NCBI RefSeq assembly: GCF_020523605.1
Contig: NZ_JAJAQI010000024.1
Location: 25,537-89,536, forward strand
DNA length: 64,000 nt
DNA from: Roseicella aerolata
Lineage (GTDB): Bacteria > Pseudomonadota > Alphaproteobacteria > Acetobacterales > Acetobacteraceae
Direction: 5' to 3'
Part shown: positions 1 to 8,832 of the stretch, piece by piece
Numbering within the stretch: the stretch's first letter is position 1
Layout of the letters: each line of letters starts with the position of its first letter
The notes under the pieces: generated by a model
The model's input: only the letters and a program-made list of their open reading frames with translations
What the model was told of the DNA's origin: nothing
Database searches by the model: none
Position numbers and translations under genes: made by a program

Positions 1-846
1 CGCCTTGAGGTCGAGGCCGATGCGCGTCAGCGGCACGGAGGCCGATTTGGAGCAGAGCGTATTGGCCTCCCGCACGAATTCCTGCGTCAGGAAATCAAGC
101 TTGCGGCCGGCCCCCTCGCCCGCCGCCAGCAGCGCCCGCGCCGCCTCGATATGGGCGGCCAGCCGGTCCAGCTCCTCCCGCACATCGGATTTCTGGGCGA
201 GCAGCGCGACCTCCTGCGCCAGGCGCTCCGGCGGGATGCGGGCATGGCCGTTCTCGCCCAGCAGGGCGGCCAGCTGGTCCAGCAGCCGGGCCCGCTGCGC
301 CTCGGGCTGGCCGGCGGCCTCGGCGGCGGCGGCCTCGCGCAGCGCCGCGATCTCGTCCAGCAGGCCGGAGAGGATGGCGTGCAGCTTGGCCCCCTCCGCC
401 TGCCGGGCGGCGGCGAGGCCGGCCAGCGCCTTCTCATAGGCCGTCGCCAGGGCGGCGCGCTTCGCCGCCTCCTGCGCCTCGTCCGGCTCGGCCTGCTCGG
501 CCCGCAGCACGCCGGGAAGGGCCAGCAGCGCCTCGGCCCGCGGCGCCTCGCTGCCGCGGATGCGGTCGGCGAGGGCGAGGGCCAGTTGCAGCGCCTGCTC
601 CAGCGCCGCCGGATCGACCGAAAGCTTCGGTCGCTCCTCCCGCTTCAGGGTCAGCGTCGCGGAGACGTTGCCGCGCCGGAGGCGCTTGCCCGTTGCCTCC
701 CGCAGCGCGGGTTCCAGCGCGTCCTGGCCGTTCGGCAGGCGCAGGCGGAGGTCGAGGCCGCGGCCATTCACGCTGCGGAGTTCCCAGGCGAAGGCGGTGC
801 CATCCGGCAGCGTTCCGCTCTCGCGCGCGAAGCCGGTCATGCTCAT
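1..846 (-). CDS. yicC: YicC family endoribonuclease (3' end cut by window)
   Basis: Reads leftward from an ATG at 846 and is still open at base 1, giving 282 residues, about ten short of the family's usual length. The N-terminus MSMTGFARE, then WELRSVNGRGLDLRLRLP, is the family signature. The visible C-terminus has NTLCSKSASVPLTRIGLDLK, matching the conserved block that precedes the end of YicC proteins. Family knowledge: YicC/YloC proteins are endoribonucleases acting on RNA, and in many bacteria they lie near gmk. No strong ribosome-binding site precedes the start. The gene is divergent from the SDR gene and shares a short upstream region with it. Confident family call. Confidence 0.9.
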   Translation of the reverse strand, partial: MSMTGFARESGTLPDGTAFAWELRSVNGRGLDLRLRLPNGQDALEPALREATGKRLRRGNVSATLTLKREERPKLSVDPAALEQALQLALALADRIRGSEAPRAEALLALPGVLRAEQAEPDEAQEAAKRAALATAYEKALAGLAAARQAEGAKLHAILSGLLDEIAALREAAAAEAAGQPEAQRARLLDQLAALLGENGHARIPPERLAQEVALLAQKSDVREELDRLAAHIEAARALLAAGEGAGRKLDFLTQEFVREANTLCSKSASVPLTRIGLDLKA

Positions 847-897
847 AAGGGTGCCCATCGGCCGGGTTCTCCCGCCTCAGCGGATCGGATGCAAGCG

Positions 898-1764
898 ATG
901 GGACAGCAGGATTCGGATCGCCGGAGGGCAGAGGCGCCGCCGGGCACCGGAGGCGTGAATCTGAAACCCGGACAAACCTACCCCTGGCGACATGTGCTGG
1001 TGACAGGGGCTTCCTCCGGCATCGGGCGGGCAATTGCCATCGCCTGCGCCGGGCCGGGGGTGGTGCTGCATCTCGGGGGGCGGAACGCGGAGCGGCTGGC
1101 GGAGACGGCGGCCGCCTGCACCGCGGCCGGCGCCGCCGCCCGGCCGCAGAGCGTGGATGTGCGGGACCGGGACGCCATGGCGGCCTGGATCGCCGGCGCC
1201 GGGCCGCTCGACCTCGTCATCGCCAATGCCGGCATCTCCGCCGGCACCGGCGGCAGGACGGAGCCGGCCGAGCAGGCCCGCGCGATCTTCGAGACCAATG
1301 TCACCGGCGTGCTGAACACCGCCCTGCCGGCGCTGGCGGCCATGGCGGCGCAGCCCCCCGGCCCGGAGGGGCTGCGCGGCCGCATCGCCGTCATCGCCTC
1401 CATCGCCGCCTTCGTCGCCGTCCCCGGCGCCCCGGCCTATTGCGCCAGCAAATCGGCGGTGCAGCGCTGGGCGGAGGCGCTGGACGCGACCGAGCGGCGG
1501 CGCGGCATCCGGCTGCATGCGGTCTGCCCCGGCTATATCCGCACGCCGATGACGGCGGCGAACCAGTTTCCCATGCCCATGCTGATGGAGGCCGAGGAGG
1601 CGGCGCGGCGGACCCTGCGGGGCATCGCCGCCGGGCGGATCCGCATCGCCTATCCCTTCCCGGTCTATTGCGCCGCCCGGATCGCCGGCGCGCTGCCGCC
1701 CGGCCTGCGCGCCGCGCTCTTCGCCGCAGCGCCCTCGAAGGGGCCGCTGCCGCGAGTGGGGTAG
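898..1764 (+). CDS. SDR family NAD(P)-dependent oxidoreductase
   Basis: Classical short-chain dehydrogenase/reductase. The cofactor motif TGASSGIG lies near the N-terminus, followed by the NAG motif (VIANAG), the catalytic serine region (VIASIAAF) and YCASK, which supplies the YxxxK catalytic pair. The substrate cannot be predicted. The start is uncertain: ATG at 898 (used here), ATG at 889 and GTG at 955 are in frame; the GTG gives a more usual distance to the glycine motif, but its GGAGG is only one base away. The gene is monocistronic, with yicC divergent on its left and an ABC permease after it. Confidence 0.85.
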   Translation: MGQQDSDRRRAEAPPGTGGVNLKPGQTYPWRHVLVTGASSGIGRAIAIACAGPGVVLHLGGRNAERLAETAAACTAAGAAARPQSVDVRDRDAMAAWIAGAGPLDLVIANAGISAGTGGRTEPAEQARAIFETNVTGVLNTALPALAAMAAQPPGPEGLRGRIAVIASIAAFVAVPGAPAYCASKSAVQRWAEALDATERRRGIRLHAVCPGYIRTPMTAANQFPMPMLMEAEEAARRTLRGIAAGRIRIAYPFPVYCAARIAGALPPGLRAALFAAAPSKGPLPRVG

Positions 1765-1978
1765 GCCGCAGCGGGGTAAGCTGCAGCACGGGCCGCCCCG
1801 GGCGCGCCGGCTTCCGGGCGCCCGGTGGCTGCGCGTCCCGGATGCGGGGCCGCGATGGCCGGCCCGGCCCCTGGCCTGTGGCGCCGTAACGCTTCGTCAC
1901 GGCCTGTGTTGCCGGCCGGGCTTGGATCAGGCCCGATCGGCCCCAACTGGGCCAGGTTGTCTGTCGGAGTTCCCCGCC

Positions 1979-4507
1979 TTGGGCCTTGCCGGCCAGTTCC
2001 TCCTCGGCCTTCGCCTCGCGCGGCGCGAGCTGCGCGGGGGCATCCGCTCCCTGCGCATCGTGCTGGCCTGCCTCGCCCTCGGCGTCGCCGCCATCGCGGC
2101 GGTCGGCACGCTGCGGGCCGCCATCGATGCCGGCCTGGCCGCCGATGGCGCCCGCATCCTCGGCGGGGATGTCGAGCTGCGCAGCGGCAACCGCCCGGCA
2201 ACGCCCGCGGCCCGCGCCTGGATCGAGGCGCACGGCGGGCAGGTATCGGAGGTGGTGGCGCTCCGCTCCATGCTGGTCGCCCCTTCGGGCGAGCGGATGC
2301 TGGTCGAGGTGAAGGCGGTGGACACCGCCTATCCCCTTTACGGCGCGCTGGACCTCGACCCGCCCCTCCCCGGCTTCGGCGCGGAGGGCGCCGCCGCCGG
2401 GGCCCAGGTGGCGCTCGATCCGCTGGTGGCGGAGCGGCTGGGCCTGTCCATCCAGGACCGGGTCCGGATCGGCGAGGCGGAATTCCGCTTCGCCGCCCTG
2501 GTGCAGGGGGAGCCGGACAAGGCCACCAGCCCCGCCCTGTTCGGCCCGCGCGCCCTGATCACCCGGGCGATGCTGGACCGCACGCAGCTCCTCCAGCCCG
2601 GCGCCCTGGTGCAGCACGACCTGCGCATCCGCCTGCCGGAGGGTACGGACCGCGCCCGCTTCGCCAACGAGTTGCGCAGCGCCTTCGCGGCCGAGGGCTG
2701 GCGGGTTCGCACGGCCGACCAGGCGGAGCCGGGGGTGAACCGCTTCCTTGACCGGGCCGCCTCCTTCCTGACCCTGGCCGGCCTCACGGCCCTGCTGGTC
2801 GGCGGCATCGGCGTCGCCACCGGGGTGCGCGGCTGGCTGGACGCGCGGGCGCGCTCCATCGCCACCCTGCGCTGCCTGGGCGCGCCGGCCGCCATCATTT
2901 TCTTGACCTATCTGATCCAGGTGCTGGCCCTGGCCGCGCTCGGCATCGCCATCGGCCTCGCGGGCGGCTACGGGCTGACCTGGGTGGCGGCGCAGGCCCT
3001 CTCCGGCTCGCTCCCGGTGCCGCCGCGCCTGGCTCCCTATCCGGCGCCGCTGGCGCTCGCCGCCCTCTATGGGCTGCTGACGGCGCTGGCCTTCGCCCTC
3101 TGGCCGCTCGGCCGGGCCGCGCGCATCCCGGGCGCCGCGCTGTTCCGGGATGCGCTGCAGCCGGCCGGCGCCTGGCCGGCCTGGCCGGTGCTGGCGCTGA
3201 ACCTGGCGGCGGCCGGGGCGCTCATCGCCCTTATCGTGCTGACCGCGGGCGACCGGCGCTTCGCGCTCGGCTTCTGCGGCGCCGCCATCGCCGCGCTGCT
3301 GGTCTTCCGCGGCGGCGCCTGGGCCTTGGCTGCCCTCGCCCGGCGGCTCGCGCATCTGCGCCGGCCGGCGCTGCGGCTCGGCCTCGCCAACCTGCACCGG
3401 CCGGGGGCGCCGACCGCGCTGCTGGTCGTCTCGCTCGGCATCGGTCTCACCACGCTCGCCACCATCGCGCAGATCGAGGGCAATCTCCGCCGGCAACTGG
3501 CGGCCGAGATGCCGGCCCGCGCCCCGAATTTCTTCTTCATCGACATCCAGTCCGACCAGGCGCAGCGCTTCGATGCGGTGGCGCTCGGCCTGCCGGGGGT
3601 TGACGAGGTGAAGCGGGTGCCGAGCCTGCGCGCCCGGGTGGTCGCGGTGAAGGGCGTGCCGGCCGAGCGGGCAGAGGTCTCGGAGGAGACTGCCTGGGCG
3701 CTACGGGGTGACCGGGGCCTCACCTATGCCGCCCACCCGCCGGAGGGGACGAAGATCGTCGCCGGGGCGTGGTGGGCGCCGGACTACCGGGGGGAGCCGC
3801 TGCTCTCCTTCGATGCCAATGTCGCCCGCGGCTGGGGAGTGGGGGTCGGCGATGTCATCACCGTCAACGTCCTGGGCCGCGACATCGACCTGAGGATCGC
3901 CAACCTGCGGGCGGTGGACTGGCGCGGCCTCGGGATGAACTTCACCCTGGTCGCCTCCCCCGGCCTGCTGGAGGCGGCGCCGCACACCCATATCGCGACC
4001 GTGCGCGGGGATGCGGCGCAGGATGCCGCGGTGCTGCGGGCGCTGACCGACACCTTCCCCAACATCTCCGGCATCCGGGTGCGGGACGCGCTGGAGGCGG
4101 TGGCGGGCATCCTGGGGCGGGTGGGCACCGCGCTGACCGCCACTGGCAGCGTCACCCTGCTGGCCGGCGCGCTGGTGCTGGCCGGCGCGGTCGCGGCCGG
4201 GCAGCGGCAGCGCGTCCGGGATGCCGTGGTGCTGAAGACGATCGGCGCCACCCGGTCCCAGATCCGCGCCGCCTGGATGGTGGAATACATGCTGATCGGG
4301 CTGGTGGCCGGGCTGCTGGCGGCGCTGATCGGTAGCGCGGCGTCCTGGGCGGTGGTGACCTTTGTGATGCGGGCCGAATGGGTGCTGCTGCCGGGGATGC
4401 TGGCCGCGACGGTGCTGGGCTGCGCGGCCCTGACCCTCGCCTGCGGGCAGATCGGCACCGCCCTGGCGCTCAGGGCGCGGCCTGGGCCGCTGCTGCGGAA
4501 CGAATAG
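1979..4507 (+). CDS. FtsX-like (YbbP-type) ABC transporter permease
   Basis: About 842 residues. One N-terminal transmembrane helix (RSLRIVLACLALGVAAIAAV) is followed by a MacB-like periplasmic region, a three-helix FtsX block near residues 260-380, more helices, a second periplasmic region, and a second FtsX block at the C-terminus (TLLAGALVLAGAVAAGQRQR onward). This duplicated layout is that of YbbP-type permeases, which normally act with a YbbA ATPase in lipoprotein or envelope-related transport. No ATPase gene is adjacent, so the partner must be elsewhere. I chose TTG at 1979 because CGGAG at 1965-1969 is well placed; a TTG at 1922 is also in frame but has no such site. Confidence 0.85.
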   Translation: MGLAGQFLLGLRLARRELRGGIRSLRIVLACLALGVAAIAAVGTLRAAIDAGLAADGARILGGDVELRSGNRPATPAARAWIEAHGGQVSEVVALRSMLVAPSGERMLVEVKAVDTAYPLYGALDLDPPLPGFGAEGAAAGAQVALDPLVAERLGLSIQDRVRIGEAEFRFAALVQGEPDKATSPALFGPRALITRAMLDRTQLLQPGALVQHDLRIRLPEGTDRARFANELRSAFAAEGWRVRTADQAEPGVNRFLDRAASFLTLAGLTALLVGGIGVATGVRGWLDARARSIATLRCLGAPAAIIFLTYLIQVLALAALGIAIGLAGGYGLTWVAAQALSGSLPVPPRLAPYPAPLALAALYGLLTALAFALWPLGRAARIPGAALFRDALQPAGAWPAWPVLALNLAAAGALIALIVLTAGDRRFALGFCGAAIAALLVFRGGAWALAALARRLAHLRRPALRLGLANLHRPGAPTALLVVSLGIGLTTLATIAQIEGNLRRQLAAEMPARAPNFFFIDIQSDQAQRFDAVALGLPGVDEVKRVPSLRARVVAVKGVPAERAEVSEETAWALRGDRGLTYAAHPPEGTKIVAGAWWAPDYRGEPLLSFDANVARGWGVGVGDVITVNVLGRDIDLRIANLRAVDWRGLGMNFTLVASPGLLEAAPHTHIATVRGDAAQDAAVLRALTDTFPNISGIRVRDALEAVAGILGRVGTALTATGSVTLLAGALVLAGAVAAGQRQRVRDAVVLKTIGATRSQIRAAWMVEYMLIGLVAGLLAALIGSAASWAVVTFVMRAEWVLLPGMLAATVLGCAALTLACGQIGTALALRARPGPLLRNE

Positions 4508-4644
4508 GCCGGCGATTCGCTGAAGGGGGGCTCGCCCGGCGTCACGCTTCGTGACATGAAGAACGGGCAAGGCATACCCATATCACGCCTGCCGGCGATC
4601 CCCGCGCGCCGGTCCGGAGTGCTGCCCGGTCACACGGAATCCCG

Positions 4645-4672
4645 TTGAATCGGGTTACAGCTTCTCCATAAT
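4645..4672 (+). promoter_or_regulatory. Candidate sigma-70 promoter of the Bax-inhibitor gene
   Basis: TTGAAT (4645-4650) and CATAAT (4667-4672) are separated by 16 bases, and the predicted transcript starts about 38 bases before the ATG at 4718. The -10 matches five of six consensus positions and the -35 four of six. The -35 lies within a small dyad, CCCG-TTGAAT-CGGG. Confidence 0.5.
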
Positions 4673-4717
4673 AGAGGGCAGCGGGGATTGCCCCCTTTTC
4701 GGAGGTTCGAGACACCT

Positions 4718-5509
4718 ATGGCCCTTCAACCCGACTATCGATACCAGACGGGTGCGCCAGGCTGGGGTCGCATGGCGACCGCCGACGCGGCCGCCGTCGA
4801 TGCCGGGCTCCGGGCGTACATGCTCCGGGTCTACAACTGGATGGCCTCGGGGCTGCTGCTCACCGGAATCGTGGCGCTTGCCGTGGTGAGCGTGCCGGCG
4901 CTCCAGGCGCTGTTCTACCAGGCCGTGCCGCTGGCTAGCGGGCGCGTGGTGATGCAGCCGACGATCCTGTTCTGGGTCGCCGCGCTCTCGCCGCTCGCCT
5001 TCATCCTGGTGCTGAGCTTCGGCTACAACCGGCTGAGCAAGACCACGGCGCAGGCGCTGTTCTGGGTGTTCTGCGTCTGCATGGGCGCGAGCCTGAGCAA
5101 CCTGGCCTTCCGCTACACCGGCGCCAGCATCGCCACCACCTTCTTCATCACGGCGGCCATGTATGCGTCGGTGAGCCTGTATGGCTACACCACCAAGACC
5201 GACCTGACGAAGATGGGCAGCTTCATGATGATGGGCCTGATCGGCCTGATCATCGCCGGCCTGGTGAACATGTTCATGCAGAGCTCGGCCCTGCAGTTCG
5301 CCATCAGCGTCATCGGCGTGGTGGTCTTCGTCGGCCTCACCGCCTATGACACCCAGCGCATCAAGGCGGACTATATCGAGCACGCCTATGCCGAGGGCAC
5401 GGAGGAGGCCGGCAAGCGCAGCGTGATGGATGCGCTCGGCCTCTACCTGAACTTCATCAACCTCTTCCAGATGCTGCTGCATCTGACGGGGGTCCGGCAG
5501 AGCGAGTAG
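4718..5509 (+). CDS. Bax inhibitor-1/YccA family membrane protein
   Basis: 263 residues with a soluble N-terminal stretch and seven hydrophobic segments, the TMBIM/YccA layout. The first is WMASGLLLTGIVALAVV; the last comes before the C-terminal GLYLNFINLFQMLLHLTG, typical of YccA-like proteins. Family members are inner-membrane proteins; E. coli YccA restrains FtsH and others are pH-sensitive calcium leak channels. The role here is not further predictable. GGAGG at 4701-4705 fixes the start. The gene has its own promoter-like sequence upstream and a strong terminator downstream, so it is probably monocistronic. Confidence 0.92.
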   Translation: MALQPDYRYQTGAPGWGRMATADAAAVDAGLRAYMLRVYNWMASGLLLTGIVALAVVSVPALQALFYQAVPLASGRVVMQPTILFWVAALSPLAFILVLSFGYNRLSKTTAQALFWVFCVCMGASLSNLAFRYTGASIATTFFITAAMYASVSLYGYTTKTDLTKMGSFMMMGLIGLIIAGLVNMFMQSSALQFAISVIGVVVFVGLTAYDTQRIKADYIEHAYAEGTEEAGKRSVMDALGLYLNFINLFQMLLHLTGVRQSE

Positions 5510-5534
5510 TCCGGCGGCGACACGCCCTGGATCG

Positions 5535-5564
5535 GGCCCCGGGGGAAACCCCGGGGCCTTTTTT
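5535..5564 (+). terminator. Rho-independent terminator
   Basis: A perfect 10-bp stem, GGCCCCGGGG (5535-5544) with CCCCGGGGCC (5549-5558), has a GAAA loop and is followed directly by six T residues. It lies 25 bases after the stop of the Bax-inhibitor gene and is the only textbook intrinsic terminator seen in the window. Confidence 0.9.
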
Positions 5565-5594
5565 CATGCGCCAACCAAACGCGCGCCGCCCCGG

Positions 5595-5630
5595 CAGCGG
5601 ATTGCGCTGCGGATTGCACGCCATCCGCTG
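5595..5630. repeat. Degenerate copy of the GCGGATTGC palindromic repeat
   Basis: CAGCGGATTGCG at the left and CGCCATCCGCTG at the right are imperfect inverted arms. They match the ends of the intergenic palindrome seen at 8667-8696 and 60581-60619. Confidence 0.5.
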
Positions 5631-5825
5631 TCGGCCATTGATGGCAGGGCAGGGTCTTGCTCCCGGGCGGCAAGGGCTCCGCTGACGTTGCTCCGCAAAG
5701 CCAGCCGGTGCCCTGTTCATCCCCGTCTTCGATCTGCTCTGGCGCCGGCCCGCCGCATACGGGACAAGGGGGCCGTCCGGCCGGTGGTCCCCACGCCGCC
5801 GCGCCGCCACGGAGGTGCCGCCGGC

Positions 5826-6797
5826 ATGAGCCACGACCACCACCATGACCACGGCCATGACCACTACGGCCATGGCGCGGCGCATGGGCATGACCACGGC
5901 CACCCGCACCATCACGGCCCGGTCCCCGGGGAGCGCGGCTTCGTTCCCGCCATCGCCCTCAATCTCGGCTTCGTCGGGCTGGAAGCGGCGGCCGGGATCA
6001 TCGGCGGCTCGCTCGCCCTGCTGGCGGATGCCGGCCACAACCTCTCGGACGTGCTCGGCCTGCTGCTGGCCTGGGGCGCGGTGCGGCTGGCGCGGCGCCT
6101 GCCCTCCGGCCGGCGGACCTATGGCTTCCACCGCGGCACCATCCTGGCCGCGCTCGGCAATGCCATGCTGCTGCTGGTGGCGGTCGGGGCCATCATGCTC
6201 GAATCCGTCCGGCGCCTGGTGGAGCCGGAGCCCGTCGCGGCCGGCCTCATGCTCTGGGTTGCCGCTGCCGGCATCGTGGTGAATGCCGGCACCGCCCTGC
6301 TCTTCGCCCGCGGGCGGGAGGCCGACCTGAACCGCCGCGGCGCCTATCTGCACATGGTGGCCGATGCCGGCGTCTCGGCCGGGGTGGTGGCCGGCGCCCT
6401 GCTCATCCAGGCGACCGGCTGGCTGTGGGTGGACCCGGTGCTCGGCCTGCTCATTGCCGGCGTCATCCTGGCCGGGACCTGGGGCCTGCTGCGGGACTCC
6501 GTGGACCTCGCCATGGATGCGGTGCCGCGGGGCATCGACCCCGAGGCGGTGCGGGAATTCCTCGCCGTCCAGCCAGGGGTTGCGGAGGTGCACGACCTGC
6601 ATATCTGGGCGCTGTCCACCACCGAGACGGCGCTGACCGCGCATCTGGTCCGGCCAGGGGCCGGGACCGACGACGCCTTCCTCGCCACTCTGGGTCGGGA
6701 GTTGCGGGCACGCTTCGGCATCGGCCACGCCACCTTGCAGGTGGAGACGGGCGATCCCGCGCATCCCTGCCTCCTGGCGCCAGCGGACCGGTTGTAA
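5826..6797 (+). CDS. Cation diffusion facilitator (CDF) metal exporter
   Basis: 324 residues. The first 33 are a histidine/aspartate-rich metal-binding tail (MSHDHHHDHGHDHYGHG...). Six transmembrane helices follow, with HxxxD metal-site motifs in the second (DAGHNLSDVLG) and fifth (HMVADAGVSAG), then a cytoplasmic domain containing HDLHIWALS. This is the CzcD/ZitB-like subgroup, which exports Zn2+ and sometimes Co2+ or Cd2+ in exchange for protons. GGAGG at 5811-5815 supports the ATG at 5826; an upstream extension in the same frame has no such site. The metal is inferred from the family. The zinc-dependent dehydrogenase follows on the same strand after 90 bases. Confidence 0.93.
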   Translation: MSHDHHHDHGHDHYGHGAAHGHDHGHPHHHGPVPGERGFVPAIALNLGFVGLEAAAGIIGGSLALLADAGHNLSDVLGLLLAWGAVRLARRLPSGRRTYGFHRGTILAALGNAMLLLVAVGAIMLESVRRLVEPEPVAAGLMLWVAAAGIVVNAGTALLFARGREADLNRRGAYLHMVADAGVSAGVVAGALLIQATGWLWVDPVLGLLIAGVILAGTWGLLRDSVDLAMDAVPRGIDPEAVREFLAVQPGVAEVHDLHIWALSTTETALTAHLVRPGAGTDDAFLATLGRELRARFGIGHATLQVETGDPAHPCLLAPADRL

Positions 6798-6887
6798 GCG
6801 GCCTTTTCGCCAGGGCGACAACCCGGCCCCTCCGCCTGCGTTCCGCGGTGGACGCCCCCCGGCGGGGGCCGCAGGAGGAGCCCCGGC

Positions 6888-8057
6888 ATGCGCGCACTGG
6901 TCTGGCACGGCAAGCATGACATACGCTGCGACAGCGTCCCCGATCCGCGGATCGAGGAGCCGCGGGACGCCATCATCCGCGTCACCTCCTGCGCCATCTG
7001 CGGCTCCGACCTGCACCTCTACGACAACTTCATGCCCGGCATGAAGAACGGCGACATCATGGGCCATGAGACCATGGGCATCGTCGAGGAAGTCGGGCCC
7101 GAATGCCGCAACCTGAAGAAGGGCGACCGGGTGGTCATCCCCTTCACCATCCTCTGCGGCGAATGCGACCAGTGCAAGCGCGGCAATTTCAGCGTCTGCG
7201 AACGGTCCAACCGCAACAAGGACATCGCCGACAAGATCTTCGGCCACGCCACCGCGGGCCTCTTCGGCTACACGCACCTGACCGGCGGCTATCCCGGCGG
7301 GCAGGCGGAATACCTGCGCGTGCCCTTCGCCGACCGTACCCACATCAAGGTGCCGGACAGCCTGACGGATGAGCAGGTGCTGTTCCTCTCCGACATCTTC
7401 CCGACGGGCTGGCAGGCCGCGGTGCAGTGCGACATCGAGCCGACGGACACGGTGGCGATCTGGGGTTGCGGCCCGGTGGGGCAGATGGCGATCCGCAGCG
7501 CCATCCTCCTCGGCGCCCGCCAGGTGATCGCGATCGACCGGGTACCGGAGCGGCTCTCCATGGCGAAGGCCGGCGGCGCCATCACGATCAATTTCGAGGA
7601 GGAGAGCGTCGTCGAGCGGCTGAACGAGCTGACGCACGGCAAGGGCCCGGAGAAGTGCATCGACGCCGTCGGGCTTGAGGCGCATGCGACCGCGACGCTC
7701 GATTCCATGTATGACCGCGCCAAGCAGGCGGTGATGCTGGAGACCGACCGGCCGCATGTGCTGCGGGAGATGATGTATGTCTGCCGCCCCGCCGGCACGC
7801 TCTCCATCCCCGGGGTCTATGGCGGTCTGCTGGACAAGATCCCCTTCGGGATGGCCATGAACAAGGGCCTGACCTTCCGCATGGGCCAGACCCATGTGAA
7901 CCGCTGGACCGATGACCTGCTGCGGCGGATCGAGCAGGGGCAGATCGACCCCTCCTTCGTCATCACCCACCGCATCGGGCTGGAGCAGGGGCCGGAGATG
8001 TACAAGACCTTCCGCGACAAGCAGGACAGCTGCATCAAGGTGGTGATCCGGCCATGA
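6888..8057 (+). CDS. Zinc-dependent alcohol dehydrogenase
   Basis: 389-residue medium-chain dehydrogenase. C38, H60 and E61 (motif GHE) form the catalytic zinc site, and C90, C93, C96 and C104 ([15 protein letters not shown]) form the structural zinc site. The Rossmann motif GCGPVG follows, then [10 protein letters not shown]. The sequence is of the glutathione-independent formaldehyde-dehydrogenase-like type that is common beside small membrane proteins in this group. GGAGG stands 12 bases before the ATG. Its stop overlaps the next start (ATGA), so the two genes are translationally coupled. The substrate is unknown. Confidence 0.92.
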   Translation: MRALVWHGKHDIRCDSVPDPRIEEPRDAIIRVTSCAICGSDLHLYDNFMPGMKNGDIMGHETMGIVEEVGPECRNLKKGDRVVIPFTILCGECDQCKRGNFSVCERSNRNKDIADKIFGHATAGLFGYTHLTGGYPGGQAEYLRVPFADRTHIKVPDSLTDEQVLFLSDIFPTGWQAAVQCDIEPTDTVAIWGCGPVGQMAIRSAILLGARQVIAIDRVPERLSMAKAGGAITINFEEESVVERLNELTHGKGPEKCIDAVGLEAHATATLDSMYDRAKQAVMLETDRPHVLREMMYVCRPAGTLSIPGVYGGLLDKIPFGMAMNKGLTFRMGQTHVNRWTDDLLRRIEQGQIDPSFVITHRIGLEQGPEMYKTFRDKQDSCIKVVIRP

Positions 8058-8602
8058 GCGGGCGCGGCACGCAGCGGCGGCGCGGCCGCCGGACGGACAG
8101 CACCCTCGCGGTCGCGCAGGGCCTCGGCTGGTTCAGCATCGGCCTCGGGCTGGTGGAGGTGCTGGCGCCGCAGGCGCTGGCGCGCGGCCTCGGCATGCGC
8201 GGCCATGAGCGGCTGATCGCCAGCTATGGTGCGCGGGAGATCGCGACCGGGATCGGCATCCTTACCGCCCGCGATCCCACACCCTGGATCTGGGGCCGGG
8301 TCGCGGGGGATGCGCTCGATCTCGGGACGCTGGCGACCGGCCTCGACGGGCGCAACCGGCAGCGGGAGAAGGTCGGCCTGGCGCTGGCGGCGGTGGCCGG
8401 CGTCACGCTGCTGGACCTGCTCTGCGGACGGGCGCTGAGCGCGCGGCGCAGCGGGCGGCGCCTCGCGCGGCACCGGGACTACAGCGACCGCCGCGGCATG
8501 CCGCAGCCGCCCGAGGCGATGCGCGGCGCCGCGCGGGATTTCGAGATACCGCGCGACTTCCGCACGCCGGAGGCGCTCAGGCCCTGGACCAGCGCGGCCT
8601 GA
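8054..8602 (+). CDS. Small membrane protein coupled to alcohol dehydrogenase
   Basis: 182 residues. Hydrophobic stretches [17 protein letters not shown], a middle stretch ([10 protein letters not shown]) and [19 protein letters not shown] suggest about four membrane segments, followed by a charged cytoplasmic tail rich in arginine. I do not recognise a named family with certainty. Similar N-terminal membrane domains occur in proteins annotated as cyclase/dehydrase or SRPBCC fusions, but no SRPBCC domain is present here. The ATGA overlap with the dehydrogenase gene implies co-expression. Confidence 0.7.
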   Translation: MSGRGTQRRRGRRTDSTLAVAQGLGWFSIGLGLVEVLAPQALARGLGMRGHERLIASYGAREIATGIGILTARDPTPWIWGRVAGDALDLGTLATGLDGRNRQREKVGLALAAVAGVTLLDLLCGRALSARRSGRRLARHRDYSDRRGMPQPPEAMRGAARDFEIPRDFRTPEALRPWTSAA

Positions 8603-8697
8603 GCGGATTGCGGACGGGCGTGAATGCCCGGGGGCGCAGATCCCCTTTGTAATCAACGACCTGCATCGGATTGCGTTCAGGTCTGAACGCAATCCGC
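8601..8697 (+). repeat. Composite intergenic palindromic repeat, copy 1
   Basis: Left half GAGCGGATTGCGGACGGGCG (8601-8620), continuing TGAATGCCC, is followed by a spacer of about 37 bases. Then comes a perfect 14-bp inverted repeat, CGGATTGCGTTCAG (8667-8680) with CTGAACGCAATCCG (8683-8696), with a two-base loop. The same arrangement recurs at 58875-58973 and, inverted, at 60581-60682. The left half overlaps the last bases of the upstream gene. Confidence 0.75.
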
Positions 8698-8832
8698 CAT
8701 AGAGCAGAGCGCGGCGGGCGTGAACGGAGCGCCCCGCAGACTTTACCGAGCAAAGCCAGCCTGCCCGGCGTCACGGTCCCCGACCAGGCCCTCGCAGGGA
8801 TGACCGGCGCAAGCGGGCGGCAGTTTCGATGA

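Larger units (their letters stand above)
5510..5825. other. Intergenic region with terminator and palindromic repeat
   Basis: 316 bases without a gene. It holds the terminator at 5535-5564, a degenerate copy of the palindromic repeat at 5595-5630, and the leader of the next gene. Nothing else was recognised. Confidence 0.6.

Noticed and set aside
1391..3496. Open frame of about 700 codons antisense to the ABC permease
   Set aside because: Composition is arginine/glycine/glutamine-rich with no domain; the permease on the other strand is unambiguous.
5457..7970. Long leftward frame opposite the CDF and dehydrogenase genes
   Set aside because: It spans two well-supported genes, a terminator and an intergenic region; a high-G+C artefact.
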